Source: Alcaligenaceae bacterium
Lineage (GTDB): Bacteria > Pseudomonadota > Gammaproteobacteria > Burkholderiales > Burkholderiaceae_B
DNA length: 64,000 bases
Direction of reading: 5' to 3'
Assembly (NCBI GenBank): GCA_013416485.1
Contig: JACCEO010000001.1
Location: 186,001-250,000 of the forward strand
How positions within the stretch are numbered: position 1 is the stretch's first letter; each line of letters opens with the position of its first letter. A program made the translations under genes and the position numbers. Positions 18,119 to 27,121 of this stretch are shown one piece after another. The notes beneath the pieces are model-generated. The model did no database searches, was not told the DNA's origin, and saw only the letters and a list, made by a program, of their open reading frames with translations.

Positions 18119-19201
18119 GTGATTGCATTTGTCGACTTAGCAGCACAACAAGCACGTATCAAAGATAAGATTGATGCTGGAATACAGCGTGTATTAGCTC
18201 ATGGACAATACATTTTAGGACCTGAAGTAACAGAGCTGGAAGAAAAGCTGGCTGCCTTTGTTGGTGTTAAGCATTGTATTACTTGTGCCAATGGCACTGA
18301 TGCATTGCAAATTGCCCAAATGGCGTTTGGCATAGGCCCAGGCGACGAAGTAATTACCCCTGGCTTTACCTACATTGCTACGGCGGAAACAGTCGCGCTA
18401 TTAGGTGCTAAGCCCGTATATGTAGATATTGACCCGCGCACTTATAATCTAGATCCAACACTGTTGGAAGCAGCTATTACTCCACGAACCAAAGCGATTA
18501 TTCCTGTATCGCTATATGGCCAGTGCGCTGATTATGATGCGATAAATGTAATAGCTGCAAAGTACGGTATCCCAGTTATTGAAGATGCTGCGCAAAGCTT
18601 TGGTGCTACGTACAAAGGCAAAAGATCTTGTGGCTTGACTACAGTGGCCTGTACTAGTTTCTTTCCCAGCAAACCTTTAGGTTGTTATGGGGATGGCGGT
18701 GCAATATTTACGGATGATGATGAACTGGCTGTGGTGTTGCGTCAAATTGCGCGCCATGGGCAGGATAGACGTTATCACCATATAAGGGTGGGTGTGAACA
18801 GTCGACTTGATACCTTGCAAGCGGCTATTTTGTTGCCAAAGTTAGAAGTTTTTTCAGACGAAGTACAGTCTAGGGAAAGGGTTGCCGCTGAATATAATCG
18901 GCTGCTAGCACAGGCTGGTGTTGATACCACTCCCTATGTGGAGCCGTTTAATACTAGTGTTTATGCACAATACACGATCCAAGTAGATAAGCGCGAAGCT
19001 GTTCAGGCCAAACTCAAAGATGCAGGCATACCTACGGCAGTCCATTACCCCATTCCGTTGAATAAGCAACCAGCAGTAGCTGATAACAGTGCTAGTCTGC
19101 TTGTGGGCGATGCCGTCGCTGAAAAGGTCGTGAGTTTGCCGTTTCATCCGTATATGTCCGACGCGGTCGTGGAAAAGGTTGTAACGACGCTAGTTGGTTG
19201 A
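18119..19201 (+). CDS. wlbC: PLP-dependent sugar aminotransferase (WlbC/WbpE-like)
   Basis: 360 aa DegT/DnrJ/EryC1/StrS aminotransferase that converts the 3-keto uronate to the 3-amino sugar using glutamate. The PLP lysine is Lys185 in SFFPSKPLG. Other family blocks are 'TCANGTDALQIA' and the aspartate in 'VIEDAAQSFGA'. The start is GTG 18119 behind AGGAG, giving the family N-terminus 'MIAFVDLAAQQARIKDKID'. An upstream extension to 18035 would lie inside wlbB. Glutamate use regenerates the 2-oxoglutarate needed by WlbA. Confidence 0.9.
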   Translation: MIAFVDLAAQQARIKDKIDAGIQRVLAHGQYILGPEVTELEEKLAAFVGVKHCITCANGTDALQIAQMAFGIGPGDEVITPGFTYIATAETVALLGAKPVYVDIDPRTYNLDPTLLEAAITPRTKAIIPVSLYGQCADYDAINVIAAKYGIPVIEDAAQSFGATYKGKRSCGLTTVACTSFFPSKPLGCYGDGGAIFTDDDELAVVLRQIARHGQDRRYHHIRVGVNSRLDTLQAAILLPKLEVFSDEVQSRERVAAEYNRLLAQAGVDTTPYVEPFNTSVYAQYTIQVDKREAVQAKLKDAGIPTAVHYPIPLNKQPAVADNSASLLVGDAVAEKVVSLPFHPYMSDAVVEKVVTTLVG

Positions 19202-19469
19202 CGCCTAAACTAGACGTCCTAGCTCTAGCGGAAAGTATGTTATACGCCTTATATATGGCCGCTCAATGCGATCCTATGACTATCCTGAAGCAGGTGTCTG
19301 AGTGCCGATAAACTTAAAAGTATGCACTCAGCAACTTCATGTGTAGCAGTGCACCGCAAGCGTATAAATGCATTACCAGCCAAGAGTTTTTATTAAACAG
19401 TCGAACTGTGAACAACCAAGGCTTCGTCCATCTAAAGATTGGCGCAGGAAGCTTTAAGAAAATTATTGG
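19202..19469 (+). other. Intergenic gap before wzx
   Basis: 268 bases with no recognised gene. One plus-strand frame is open for about 45 codons up to the wzx start, but it has no recognisable homology or ribosome site. A minus-strand frame here (19314-19547) runs into wzx and is not credible. In related loci a UDP-sugar 2-epimerase or glycosyltransferase gene would be expected at this point, so a deletion junction is possible. Confidence 0.4.
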
Positions 19470-20729
19470 ATGATTAATAAATTTCCCAAAAAAAATGAGT
19501 TTGCTAGCAACGTATTGATACTTATGACTGGTACAGTCATTGGACAAGCTATTCCTATTGCTATTATTCCTATCCTCACTCGCATCTTCACCCCGGAGGA
19601 TTTTGGTCTGCTGGCGTTGTATTCGGCTCTGATTTCTATCCTGAGTGTAATTGCGACTGGTCGTTATGAAATAGCTGTCATGTTGCCTAAAGAAGACGAT
19701 GATGCGAAGGTCATAGTACAGGCTGCGGTATTTATAGCGTTAGGTATTTCCCTGGTTATTCTTGTGCCAATTTTAATATGGAATCAACAAGTTGCCATTT
19801 TTTTAGGGAACACTGCAATAGCGGCATGGCTTTACCTTCTGCCTTTGTCAGTGTTTTTAACCGGCGTGTACCAAGCCTTAACCTATTGGAACAATAGGCA
19901 AAAAAAGTTTAAGAACACAGCCTTTTCACGTATTAATCAAAGTCTATTTCAAAGCGCTTCACAAGCTAGCCTGGGTTTTATAAAGGTAACTGGTGGATTG
20001 ATTTTTGGACAATTTATAGGTATTGCATCATCAACATTCTATTTGCTTAAAAAAGATAATGTCTACAAAGTTATTATTCAGAAAAAAGACAATCGAAAAA
20101 TAAAACAGCAGCTAAAAAAATATAAAAAATTTCCAAAATACGGAATGTTTGGTGCTTTATGTGATGCCGCGGCAAGTCAAATGCCCGTGCTTATATTGAC
20201 GAAGTTTTATTCAAGTGGAATTACAGGAATTTTCAGCCTTACTTTTCGCGTATTGAATATGCCAACTAGCATCATATCGTCAGCAATTACACAAGTTCTT
20301 TTCCAAAAAGTGGTGGAACTTAGTCATACAGAGCCTCAAAAGCTTAAGCCTTTTATTATAAAGATGTTTTTATTGCTTTTTATCGTTTATTTGCCAGTGG
20401 TACCTATTTTGCTCATTTGGGGAGATACGCTTTTTGCCTTTGTTTTTGGTGAGGAGTGGCGACAAGCTGGTATATATGCAGGCTATTTAGCTATTGCTGT
20501 AGCTGTTCGCTTCACAGTGAGTCCGTTAAGTTCAGTACTTGGGCTAGAGGAAAATGTAGAGAAAGGCGTATTTTGGCAAGTTCTTTACTTATTCACTATT
20601 ACATTAACGTTGTATTTTTGCTCTGATTTGGCTGTTGAGCAATTTATAGTGGCATTCGTCATCCACGAAGTAATTTTATATATTATTTATATGGCGTTAA
20701 TTATCAAAGGCATAAAGGCAATCGCATGA
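19470..20729 (+). CDS. wzx: O-unit flippase Wzx-like
   Basis: 419 aa with about twelve predicted membrane helices, of the polysaccharide biosynthesis/MOP exporter family. The start 'LMTGTVIGQAIPIAIIPILTRIFTPEDFGLLALY' region (residues about 18-50) is diagnostic of Wzx proteins. It moves undecaprenyl-linked repeat units to the periplasmic face for Wzy. No strong ribosome site precedes the ATG. The stop overlaps the next ATG (ATGA), so it is coupled to the asparagine-synthetase-like gene. Base composition becomes AT-richer from here. Confidence 0.88.
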   Translation: MINKFPKKNEFASNVLILMTGTVIGQAIPIAIIPILTRIFTPEDFGLLALYSALISILSVIATGRYEIAVMLPKEDDDAKVIVQAAVFIALGISLVILVPILIWNQQVAIFLGNTAIAAWLYLLPLSVFLTGVYQALTYWNNRQKKFKNTAFSRINQSLFQSASQASLGFIKVTGGLIFGQFIGIASSTFYLLKKDNVYKVIIQKKDNRKIKQQLKKYKKFPKYGMFGALCDAAASQMPVLILTKFYSSGITGIFSLTFRVLNMPTSIISSAITQVLFQKVVELSHTEPQKLKPFIIKMFLLLFIVYLPVVPILLIWGDTLFAFVFGEEWRQAGIYAGYLAIAVAVRFTVSPLSSVLGLEENVEKGVFWQVLYLFTITLTLYFCSDLAVEQFIVAFVIHEVILYIIYMALIIKGIKAIA

Positions 20730-22528
20730 GCGGCATCACTGGTATTATTTCTGCGAGTAGCGATACCGCATCACAAACCACTCTGCAAGCTATGACAGAT
20801 AGTCTCGCTCATCGTGGTCCGGATGGTGAAGGGCATTTCATTACATCTCACTTCGTTCTGGGGTATCGGAATTTTGATGTATATGGTCTTGTGCCTGACC
20901 AGGCACAAGCCATGTTGCACTTGGATCGCTATGCTGTTGCCATTGATGGTCGCATATACAACATGCCAGAGTTGCAAGATGAACTGCGTGATTATGGTTA
21001 TGAGTTTGACAGTGCCAGTGATGGGTTGTTGCTTGCTGCTGCTTATGATAAATGGGGCGTCGACTGCCTACATAAACTCAACGCGGATTGGGCTTTTGTG
21101 CTTTACGATACGCAAACCGCGCAATATTTCATCTCCCGTGATCGCTTTGGTCTTAGACCTTTGTACTACTACACAGACCCAGAGAAATTCATATTTGGCA
21201 GTGAAGTCAAAGCTATCTACGCGAGCAGGCTGGTTGCCAAAGTGCCCAATGAGACCTACTTGCAAACTTATCTGGAAAAAGGGCCTAACGAGTACGATTC
21301 GCCTACTGCCTTTGCTGGCGTGCTGCGCTTTCCATTCGCCCATTACTTTTTGGGTACTCACGAACAGCTACTTTCAGCACCCCAATTTACGCGATACTGG
21401 GATTTACAAGTCAACGTAGCGCGGGAAAAATTCTGCCCAGCCAAAGCCAAAGATTACGCTAAGCAATATTACGATTTGTTCGCTGACGCAGTGCGCGTCC
21501 GCATGCGTGGTAATGTCCAGGTAGGCGCAGCATTATCGGGCGGGCTGGATAGCAGTTCCATTGTTTACTTGATGAACGAAGAGCTAAAGAAACAAGGCAG
21601 TAGTGAACGTTTGCAAACCTTCTCATCTGTTTATAAAACCCCAGGCACCGAGCATTGTGATGAAAGTGAGTTTATTAAGCTTGTCGTCGATGAGCTTGAT
21701 GTCGCGAGCAATCAAATAGAACCCGATGTAAAAGCTATTCCAGCCGAACACGTGAAAATGATCTGGGCAATGGAAAATCCACCGGAAAGTACATGTATGT
21801 CAGGTTGGCATACGTTTATGAAGGCTAAGCAGTGTGGGGTAAAAGTTGTCCTTGAAGGCCAGGGTGCAGACGAGCAGTTGGCTGGCTACTTTAGCTATAT
21901 ACCAGCTTACCTTATGTCGCTATCGCTTATAGATTTTTATAAAGAATTTTTTAAATTTATGAGTATCCCAGGAGCAAGAAAACAAACCTTAGCTAGTTTT
22001 CTTATGCTTCACTACCGTGCCGTCTTTGGCGAAAGTATTTATAGAGCTACCTTTGAAAAAATAAAAAAGCGCTCTGCTATAGAGGAGCTGAATAAAGAAC
22101 TAAAAAACTCTATCGAGCATGGGTTAGTAACACTAATGCATTACTCTGATCATGTATCCACTGGCCACAGCATTGAGTCAAGAATGCCTTTTATGGATTA
22201 CCGTCTTGTTCAATACCTTGCCACTGTGCCTGCAAGCTACAAACTGCATAATGGATGGACCAAATACTTGGCGCGACAAACATTTTCAGGAAAGCTCCCC
22301 CATGGTATTTGCTGGCGAAAAGACAAAATGGGTTGGCCAATTCCAGAGGAGCACTGGTTTAATGGCGAACATAAAGACTGGATTGAAAAACAGCTATTAA
22401 GTTCTGAACTACTTACACAGTTAGAACTGTTAGAAGAAACTCGACGTATGTTTACGCAAAATCTAGATAAGACAACGGTACTGAAACTAGTTAGGCGTTT
22501 AAACATGACAAAGGTTTTTAGTTCATGA
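20726..22528 (+). CDS. Asparagine synthetase-like amidotransferase lacking Cys2
   Basis: 600 aa, with the two-domain AsnB layout: an N-terminal class-II glutaminase-like domain (about 1-200) and a C-terminal PP-loop ATP pyrophosphatase with SGGLDSS at 271-277. In sugar loci such enzymes amidate uronic acids. The N-terminus reads Met-Ser-Gly-Ile rather than Met-Cys-Gly-Ile, and the oxyanion-hole Asn is Asp74 (AIDGRIYN). Glutamine hydrolysis is therefore unlikely. Ammonia may come from solution or a partner, or Ser2 may serve in a different reaction. The diamino uronate from WlbABC is a logical acceptor, by inference. Confidence 0.85.
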   Translation: MSGITGIISASSDTASQTTLQAMTDSLAHRGPDGEGHFITSHFVLGYRNFDVYGLVPDQAQAMLHLDRYAVAIDGRIYNMPELQDELRDYGYEFDSASDGLLLAAAYDKWGVDCLHKLNADWAFVLYDTQTAQYFISRDRFGLRPLYYYTDPEKFIFGSEVKAIYASRLVAKVPNETYLQTYLEKGPNEYDSPTAFAGVLRFPFAHYFLGTHEQLLSAPQFTRYWDLQVNVAREKFCPAKAKDYAKQYYDLFADAVRVRMRGNVQVGAALSGGLDSSSIVYLMNEELKKQGSSERLQTFSSVYKTPGTEHCDESEFIKLVVDELDVASNQIEPDVKAIPAEHVKMIWAMENPPESTCMSGWHTFMKAKQCGVKVVLEGQGADEQLAGYFSYIPAYLMSLSLIDFYKEFFKFMSIPGARKQTLASFLMLHYRAVFGESIYRATFEKIKKRSAIEELNKELKNSIEHGLVTLMHYSDHVSTGHSIESRMPFMDYRLVQYLATVPASYKLHNGWTKYLARQTFSGKLPHGICWRKDKMGWPIPEEHWFNGEHKDWIEKQLLSSELLTQLELLEETRRMFTQNLDKTTVLKLVRRLNMTKVFSS

Positions 22529-23475
22529 AGGTTTTATTGATAACTCAAGGACTTTCTCGTTTAGTTAGGCCTTTGTTCGACTCAGAGTACGAAGTTGTTG
22601 GTGTGGCTGAATCAATGCCACGCGATTTTAATAATAAAAAAAAACAGAATGCCCTATTTAGTATTGCAAGCTCTATTTACAAGAATATAAAAGGAACAAC
22701 GATAAGCCTTAAATCATTTTGCGATGAGCGAAAAATACCTTATAACTTTATATGCAAAGGTCGAGACCAAGAAATAGCTGATTGGGTTAAAGAGTTAGCC
22801 CCAGATCTGATTGTGATTTTTAGCATGTCTCAATTAATTAAAGAAAGCTTATTGTCAATTCCTAAGCTTGGCGTTATTAATTTACACCCTTCTTATCTTC
22901 CGGATTATAGAGGGGCAAATCCTGATTTTTGGCAGTATCACAATATGGAAATGAATCCAGGAGTTACTGTTCATTATATTGATAAGGGCGAAGATACCGG
23001 TGATATAATTTTTCAAGAGCGTATTGTTATTCCATTGGGAATTAAATCACCAGAGCGTTTAGATAAACTCATTGGAGAGGTTGGAGTGCCTTTAGTCTTT
23101 AAGGCGCTGCAAGCAATCCGAGCAGGTAACGTGCAGCGGGTTCAGCAGCCTAAAGAAAGCCCAACCGAAAGAGCAAGGAACATCCAGCTGGAAGAGCATA
23201 CAAAAATTGTTGATTGGCAAAATTGGCCAATAGAACGCATATGGCATATTCTGCGAGGCACAGAGCTTTGGTTGAATGCCATACCTCAGCCAAACGGTAT
23301 TTATCACGGCCAGCGTTGGGTAGTTGAGGAGTTCGAAAAACAACAAAATATTCATAAGCCAGGGAAGCTGACTAAGTATAAAGGGAGGCATGTCGTTGCT
23401 ATGCCCTCAGGTTATATTTATCTGACTCGACGGTTTAGTTTTAAAAACTTAGTCATAAGTATTTTAAAAAATTAA
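22525..23475 (+). CDS. Formyltransferase-fold enzyme, probable sugar N-formyltransferase
   Basis: 316 aa with the N10-formyl-tetrahydrofolate-dependent formyltransferase core. The catalytic triad is Asn119-x-His121 (NLHPSYLPDYRG) and Asp157 (DKGEDTGD). A C-terminal extension of about 100 residues resembles the substrate-binding part of Fmt/ArnA-type enzymes. The genome's real Fmt would sit elsewhere, and the location inside an O-unit locus points to N-formylation of an amino sugar. It overlaps the AsnB-like gene by 4 bases. Which amino sugar is accepted is not visible. Confidence 0.82.
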   Translation: MKVLLITQGLSRLVRPLFDSEYEVVGVAESMPRDFNNKKKQNALFSIASSIYKNIKGTTISLKSFCDERKIPYNFICKGRDQEIADWVKELAPDLIVIFSMSQLIKESLLSIPKLGVINLHPSYLPDYRGANPDFWQYHNMEMNPGVTVHYIDKGEDTGDIIFQERIVIPLGIKSPERLDKLIGEVGVPLVFKALQAIRAGNVQRVQQPKESPTERARNIQLEEHTKIVDWQNWPIERIWHILRGTELWLNAIPQPNGIYHGQRWVVEEFEKQQNIHKPGKLTKYKGRHVVAMPSGYIYLTRRFSFKNLVISILKN

Positions 23476-23509
23476 TTTAATTGTGAATTTACTGATTTAA
23501 GGTTTTGCA

Positions 23510-24511
23510 GTGACAGACACAAAACAATCAAGCAAAGAAAAATATCGCAGCTTGTGCATTAAACAACCGAGCATTCCTATTTTTAGTCAGCCATGGTGGC
23601 TAGACGCCGTTGCTGGTGATAGCTGGGATGTGGTCCTGATAGAGAAGGGGGACGAACTTGTTGCTTCTCTACCCTATGTGTCGCGTCAACGGTTTGGTTT
23701 CAAAGTTTTAACTATGCCAACGCTGACTCAAAGCCTTGGCCCGTGGATGCGTCCGAGTGCGGCTAAGTCTGCTAGGCGCCTGGCGCAAGAAAAGGATTTA
23801 TTGCAGGCGTTATATAACTTACTCCCAAAGCATGCTGATTACCGTCAAAACTGGCACTATGAGCGCACCAACTGGCTGCCTTTGTTTTGGCTTGGATATG
23901 AACAAACAACTAGCTACACCTACCGAATTAATGCATTAAATGATCTGGGTCGTGTCTGGGATGGTTTTGATACAAACATTCGGACGGATGTTAGAAAGGC
24001 TCAAGATAAAGTAGGCGTTAAGGTTCGCACGGATCTTTCCATCGAGGACTTTCTGGCGTTGAATAAAAAAGTATTCGCCCGTCAAGGTATGGCTTTACCT
24101 TACAGTGAAGATGTGCTCAAGCGTATTCATCAAGCGGCAATAGAAAACAATTCTGGTAAGTTTTTTATTGCAGAGGATGAGCAAGGCCGACATCACGCTG
24201 GCGTTTATATTGTTTGGGACAAAAATAGCGCTTACTATTTATTCGGTGGTGGTGATCCAGAGCTGCGTAATAGCGGAGCTACTAGCTTATGTATGTGGGA
24301 AGCTATACAGTTTGCTGCGACAGTAACGCAAAGCTTCGACTTTGAAGGCTCGATGATAGAACCTATAGAGCGCTTCTTCCGCGCTTTTGGTGCTACCCAA
24401 ACCCCCTATTTTACAATCATGAAAACCAACTCAAGAGTGTTAAAGTTGTATCGTTTGCTGCAAGGTGCTCAGGGTCTATTAAGCTTTGGTCGTGGTAAGC
24501 CTAATCCTTAA
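23510..24511 (+). CDS. FemAB/GNAT-like acyl- or aminoacyltransferase
   Basis: 333 aa protein of the GNAT-like FemAB-related group that often accompanies exopolysaccharide genes. Seen: the N-terminal 'FSQPWWLDAVAGDSWDVVLI', the central 'DVRKAQDKVGVKVRTDLSIEDF', and the C-terminal 'GGGDPELRNSGATSLCMWEAI' then 'FDFEGSMIEPIERFFRAFGA'. These blocks match the FemAB-type fold. Start codon is GTG at 23510. It could attach an acyl or amino-acyl group to a free amine. No membrane segments are seen, so the reaction is cytoplasmic. Confidence 0.75.
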   Translation: MTDTKQSSKEKYRSLCIKQPSIPIFSQPWWLDAVAGDSWDVVLIEKGDELVASLPYVSRQRFGFKVLTMPTLTQSLGPWMRPSAAKSARRLAQEKDLLQALYNLLPKHADYRQNWHYERTNWLPLFWLGYEQTTSYTYRINALNDLGRVWDGFDTNIRTDVRKAQDKVGVKVRTDLSIEDFLALNKKVFARQGMALPYSEDVLKRIHQAAIENNSGKFFIAEDEQGRHHAGVYIVWDKNSAYYLFGGGDPELRNSGATSLCMWEAIQFAATVTQSFDFEGSMIEPIERFFRAFGATQTPYFTIMKTNSRVLKLYRLLQGAQGLLSFGRGKPNP

Positions 24512-24564
24512 AATAGTATTAATGGTTAGGAGAATCTATCCATAAGTCATGAAGAACGCCACTA

Positions 24565-25926
24565 ATGAAACAGTATCAACATCTAACACCCGCCGCTCTA
24601 AGTTGGCTGCAAAGCATTCTTTACGAGCGCTTCGGCTATGCAGTGGATCTTGCCTATACCGAGTCGGGGGTAAGGCTCACGCTTAGCAGCCAGATTGGTG
24701 GACAGATCCTGTTTGCAGAGCAATTTACAGGTTTTTATGAGGTCGGACTTGACCTGCCTTGTAGCATTTGGGATGCGGAGGCCGAAGGCTGGAGTTCTGC
24801 TTTGGGCCACCCCATACCCGCGCCAGGGGTCAATAAGCTTATTAGTCCATTAATTAAGCTTAGTGGCCAACAAGCCGTTGTTCGGTACGACATACTTGGT
24901 CTGACCTATTGGATGCTGAATCGGATTGAGGAGATTGGGAGGACCGACTTGGATTGCCACGGTCGTTTTCCCGCGACGTCTTCTCATGCCTTTAAGCATG
25001 GTTATCTGCAGCGGCCTGTGGTGGACGAATGGTTAAATATTCTAGGGCAGGTCATTGCTAAAACTTGGCCACATGCTGAGCTAAGACAACACCAATTCAG
25101 TATGAAAGTGAGCCATGATGTGGACTCGCCCAGTCTTTACGCCTTCAAGCCCTGGAGAACGGTTATCCGCATGATGGCGGGCCACTTGCTAAAGCGCCGT
25201 AATATTAAAGCTTTTTTCACTGCCCCATATGTTAAGTTGCTCACCGACAAGAATCTACACTCTGCCGATCCATATAACACATTTGATTGGTTAATGGATG
25301 TTTCAGAAGCGCACAACCTGAAGAGCGCCTTTTACTTTATCTGCGGACACACCTCTTCTATGGATGCTGATTACGATTTGGAGCACCCGGTGATCAAGGA
25401 GCTGCTGCAACGTATTCATCGACGGGGCCATGAAATTGGTCTCCATCCTAGTTATGGCACTTACCAAAAACCCGAAGAGCTGAAACGGGAGGCAGAGCAC
25501 TTGAGTACTGTTTGTTCTAGGCTAGGTATAACGCAAGAGCGTTATGGTGGGCGCATGCATTATTTAAGGTGGGATCATCCCGTTACATTGCAGGCGTGGA
25601 ATGACGCTAATTTAAGCTACGATAGCACATTGACCTATGCAGATCGGCCTGGCTTCCGTTGCGGGACCTGTTTTGAATATCCAGCTTTTAACCCACTTAC
25701 AAATAAGGAATTGCAATTGCGCATTAGACCTTTGATTGTAATGGAGGCAACCGTGATCGATTCTGTGTATATGGGACTGAGTACGACTAGTGAAATATTA
25801 GCAGTATTTGAAAATCTTAAAAATAATTGCCGCCAAGTAAAAGGTTGTTTCACTGTACTTTGGCATAATTCTAGCCTTAATAATAGCTTTGACTGCTATA
25901 TCTACAGAGCGATTTTGGAAATTTAA
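24565..25926 (+). CDS. Polysaccharide deacetylase-like protein (CE4 fold)
   Basis: 453 aa. An N-terminal domain of about 170 residues of unknown role precedes a NodB/CE4-like domain, with the metal-binding HDVD at residues 184-187 and HEIGLH at 289-294. A later RMHYLRW block follows. CE4 enzymes remove N-acetyl groups, leaving a free amine. There is no signal peptide, so the substrate is likely a nucleotide- or lipid-linked sugar in the cytoplasm. The deacetylated amine could feed the neighbouring formyl- or FemAB-like transferase, which is inference. It is the last gene before the AT-rich transposase remnant. Confidence 0.78.
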   Translation: MKQYQHLTPAALSWLQSILYERFGYAVDLAYTESGVRLTLSSQIGGQILFAEQFTGFYEVGLDLPCSIWDAEAEGWSSALGHPIPAPGVNKLISPLIKLSGQQAVVRYDILGLTYWMLNRIEEIGRTDLDCHGRFPATSSHAFKHGYLQRPVVDEWLNILGQVIAKTWPHAELRQHQFSMKVSHDVDSPSLYAFKPWRTVIRMMAGHLLKRRNIKAFFTAPYVKLLTDKNLHSADPYNTFDWLMDVSEAHNLKSAFYFICGHTSSMDADYDLEHPVIKELLQRIHRRGHEIGLHPSYGTYQKPEELKREAEHLSTVCSRLGITQERYGGRMHYLRWDHPVTLQAWNDANLSYDSTLTYADRPGFRCGTCFEYPAFNPLTNKELQLRIRPLIVMEATVIDSVYMGLSTTSEILAVFENLKNNCRQVKGCFTVLWHNSSLNNSFDCYIYRAILEI

Positions 25927-26108
25927 AATTAAATTTTTTAAGATAATTAATAATTTTTTATCTATATCCGGTTGTTTTAATTAATTAATCAACTCTGAAT
26001 ATAAATAACGTATTGATTTTATGGGATAATGTTGTTTTTGAAGAATGTATAAACTGCCAAAAGTACCTCTGGAGAGGGCCGGTTTTTGGAGGAAATGATA
26101 GAAAGCGC

Positions 26109-26903
26109 ATGAACCAAAGCAATGAGTTTTTCCGCAGCAGCCTGGACCAAGTGATTGAGCGTCACGCGCTGGAAACGGTGATTGTGGACGGCACCGCTCA
26201 GAGCAAGACGGTCTCCCGCGATACGTTGGCCGAGGCTCAAGGCGTCGAGTTAAAACAGACCTACGCTAAAGAGAGCCGCGATCAAGTCCGAAAGGCTGGA
26301 CGTTATGCACGCATCAACTGCTATCAAAGCATTCAGAAGGTGGTTAAGCATCAGCGCATCATTTTTGGGTGTTTTGCGCCCGACATTCAATATTACAAAC
26401 TGGTGATATCTACAGGCATGCATCAAGCCCCGAATCAGTTATTGGTCAGAGACCACCGGGTTACAGAACAGAGCTGGCGCAAAAAGACTCTTCGGGGCAA
26501 ACATAAGATCCACAGTTGGTGTGCACTGGAAGGCGAGTGTATGGGTAAGCGTAACGCCCATAACCCCTACGATAGTCAAACACTGGCTGAGCAACTGGAC
26601 CAGTCGAGTATTCTGTTACAGGATACGAGTGGCAAACCCAAGGGTGTTTATATAGATCTAGGCTGTCGGTGCATGGATCAGAGGCGCACCGAATATGAAC
26701 TGAAGCACCGAGCTAAAGTGAAACACCTGACGCTTAAAGAGCATTAACTATTGAAACGCTACGTCATAGTTGAGACAATGATTGGATACCTGAAAATCAA
26801 TCAAGATGTGTATGCGTATCATTTGAAGGAAAGATTTGATGATGTGATATATGTTGTGTTATGTATGGTCGGCTATCCCGCCACCATTCAATCCATCATA
26901 TAG
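26109..26903 (+). pseudogene. Degenerate IS5-family transposase
   Basis: The frame carries IS5-type blocks: VIVDGTAQSKTV (first catalytic Asp), 'GVELKQTYAKESRDQVRKAGRYAR', 'ECMGKRNAHNPYDSQTLAEQLDQ', VYIDLG (second Asp) and LKRYVIVETMIGYLK (catalytic Glu). The normal stretch between ECxGK and NPYD is missing, indicating an internal deletion. A TAA at 26745-26747 separates the Glu region, which continues in the same frame to TAG 26901-26903. Codons before 26109 are uncertain. Terminal inverted repeats were not identified. It marks an old insertion at the left edge of the wzy cassette. Confidence 0.8.
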
Positions 26904-27121
26904 AGGTAAGCTTGTTCTGAAGTGATAAAAATTAATTTGTTTAAACAGTTAGCTGCAATAAATCAGACAAATTGGTTTTGTATTTTTAATAAATTAATGA
27001 TAAATAAATTTATTAAAAACAATAAGCGTTCATTTTTTTTAGTTATGCTCCTTAAGTCAAATAATATTTTTTTAACAACTGTTTTTATAATGATAGAGTC
27101 GAGATTGACAGGGTTGTTTAG
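26904..27121 (+). other. AT-rich gap upstream of wzy
   Basis: 218 bases, very AT-rich, without a credible gene. A 95-codon plus-strand frame (26922-27209) overlaps wzy in another frame and is unlike any family. Promoter-like A/T hexamers are too frequent here to single one out. Confidence 0.4.

Noticed and set aside
19314-19547. 77-codon minus-strand frame in the gap before wzx
   Set aside because: Runs into the wzx coding region, with no ribosome site or recognisable family.
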